Shown here: positions 63,702 to 64,000 of the stretch, one piece after another
How the letters are laid out: the number at the start of each line of letters is the position of its first letter
Numbering within the stretch: position 1 is the first letter of the stretch
Source of the DNA: Nocardioidaceae bacterium
Lineage (GTDB): Bacteria; Actinomycetota; Actinomycetes; Propionibacteriales; Nocardioidaceae
Assembly: GCA_018672315.1 (NCBI GenBank)
Contig: CP076053.1
Span: forward strand, 1,165,827-1,229,826
Reading direction: 5' to 3'
DNA length: 64,000 bases
The notes under the pieces: generated by a model
What the model saw: the letters and a program-made list of their open reading frames with translations, nothing else
Database searches by the model: none
Told to the model about the DNA's origin: nothing
Position numbers and translations under genes: made by a program

Positions 63702-64000
63702 TCAGATGCCGGCCATCGTGACCGTCTCGATCTCTCCGGCAGCCTCGTTGCGACGGGCCAGGCGCTCCTGCTTGACCGCCCACACGATGCCGCTGATCCA
63801 CAGGGCGGCCACGCCGAGCGCGACGTACGCCTGGGCGGCCCCGGGCACCCCGACGGCGGAGAGGATGGTGTTGGAGTTCGTCAGGATGATCAGGCCGCCG
63901 GCGGCGACACCGAGCACGCGGGGCGCGAGGATCTTCACGAGGTACGCCGCGATCGGCGCAGCCACCACGCCGCCCGCCATGAGGGCGAGCGCCCAGGCGA
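63702..64000 (-). CDS. TSUP family (TauE/SafE) permease, N-terminus beyond the window
   Basis: The last ~98 residues of a sulfite/sulfoacetate-exporter-like permease; the frame stays open to the right edge (AWALALMAGGVVAAPIAAYL). ALMAGGVVAAPIAAYLVKI and PRVLGVAAGGLIILTN match the second TSUP half, followed by one more helix (YVALGVAALWISGIVWAV) and a basic-to-acidic tail. It is upstream of, and in the same direction as, the Rrf2 regulator gene. Transport of sulfite or another sulfonate is inferred from the family and neighbour. Confidence 0.75.
   Translation of the reverse strand, partial: AWALALMAGGVVAAPIAAYLVKILAPRVLGVAAGGLIILTNSNTILSAVGVPGAAQAYVALGVAALWISGIVWAVKQERLARRNEAAGEIETVTMAGI

Noticed and set aside
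63702-63980. A complete 92-residue membrane protein from ATG 63980
   Set aside because: The frame stays open to the window edge and the upstream codons (AWALAL) continue the TSUP pattern, so it is a truncated larger gene.

Overview
The window reads as a 64 kb stretch of an actinobacterial core chromosome, most likely from Nocardioidaceae (a Nocardioides- or Aeromicrobium-like organism). The reasons are the very high GC content, abundant GTG starts, many apparently leaderless genes with a TANNNT box 6-8 bases before the start, a dnaK-grpE-dnaJ-hspR operon with HspR-type (HAIR-like) operators, class E and class F sortases, a fba-DUF3151 pair and an Rv3400/Rv3401-like HAD-GH65 pair. No prophage, insertion sequence, rRNA or CRISPR array is visible. 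One tRNA-Gly(CCC) is present.

Layout. 1-5.6 kb: truncated acyl-CoA synthetase, MFS exporter, gamma-glutamyltransferase, membrane protein, SRPBCC protein. 5.6-10.7 kb: purine cluster purA-purD-purB-purC on the minus strand, interrupted by three tandem copies of a 21-bp repeat. 10.8-18.6 kb: lipid kinase, AbiEi/DUF559-like protein in a repeat-flanked position, fba-DUF3151, SpoU methyltransferase, DedA, pyrE, class E sortase, DapC-like aminotransferase. 18.6-22.5 kb: a three-gene signalling operon (two membrane proteins and a REC-PAS-histidine kinase) and an internally duplicated membrane protein. 22.6-28.7 kb: clpB with its heat-shock operator, and a beta-phosphoglucomutase-like HAD plus GH65 phosphorylase pair. 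28.7-33.5 kb: AsnC-type regulator divergent from a branched-chain 2-oxoacid dehydrogenase operon (E1alpha-E1beta-E2), followed by a half-length arsenical-permease-like ORF. 33.6-37 kb: DUF445 protein, Abi-alpha-like protein, and an ArsR repressor coupled to a His/Cys-rich metal-binding protein. 37-41.4 kb: hspR, dnaJ, grpE, dnaK. 41.5-49.2 kb: envelope proteins, sucraseferredoxin with an apparent CTG start, an acidic microprotein, two tandem pseudokinase-TM-peptidoglycan-binding paralogues, and divergently a DUF1992-class F sortase fusion. 49.4-59.3 kb: large membrane Fe-S oxidoreductase with a GSLFD-repeat tail, secreted metallohydrolase, DUF1800-DUF1501 pair, glutaryl-CoA dehydrogenase. 59.4-64 kb: dcd, tRNA-Gly, MFS exporter, small membrane proteins, DUF2461, Rrf2 regulator and a truncated TSUP permease.

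Functional links. The chaperone operon and clpB share near-identical HspR-type operators, so one regulator encoded here probably controls both. The purine genes with pyrE and dcd supply nucleotides. The bkd operon with its AsnC regulator and glutaryl-CoA dehydrogenase handle amino-acid-derived acyl-CoAs. The least conventional parts are the tandem pseudokinase/peptidoglycan-binding proteins beside the DUF1992-sortase fusion, the ArsR/His-Cys-rich protein operon, the signalling operon whose middle protein has Asn where a phospho-acceptor His would be expected, the 21-bp tandem repeat found at three intergenic sites, and a 12-bp tandem repeat that builds a leader peptide overlapping the E2 start codon. 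All start choices, family names and motif positions come from reading the sequence by eye; no database search was made.
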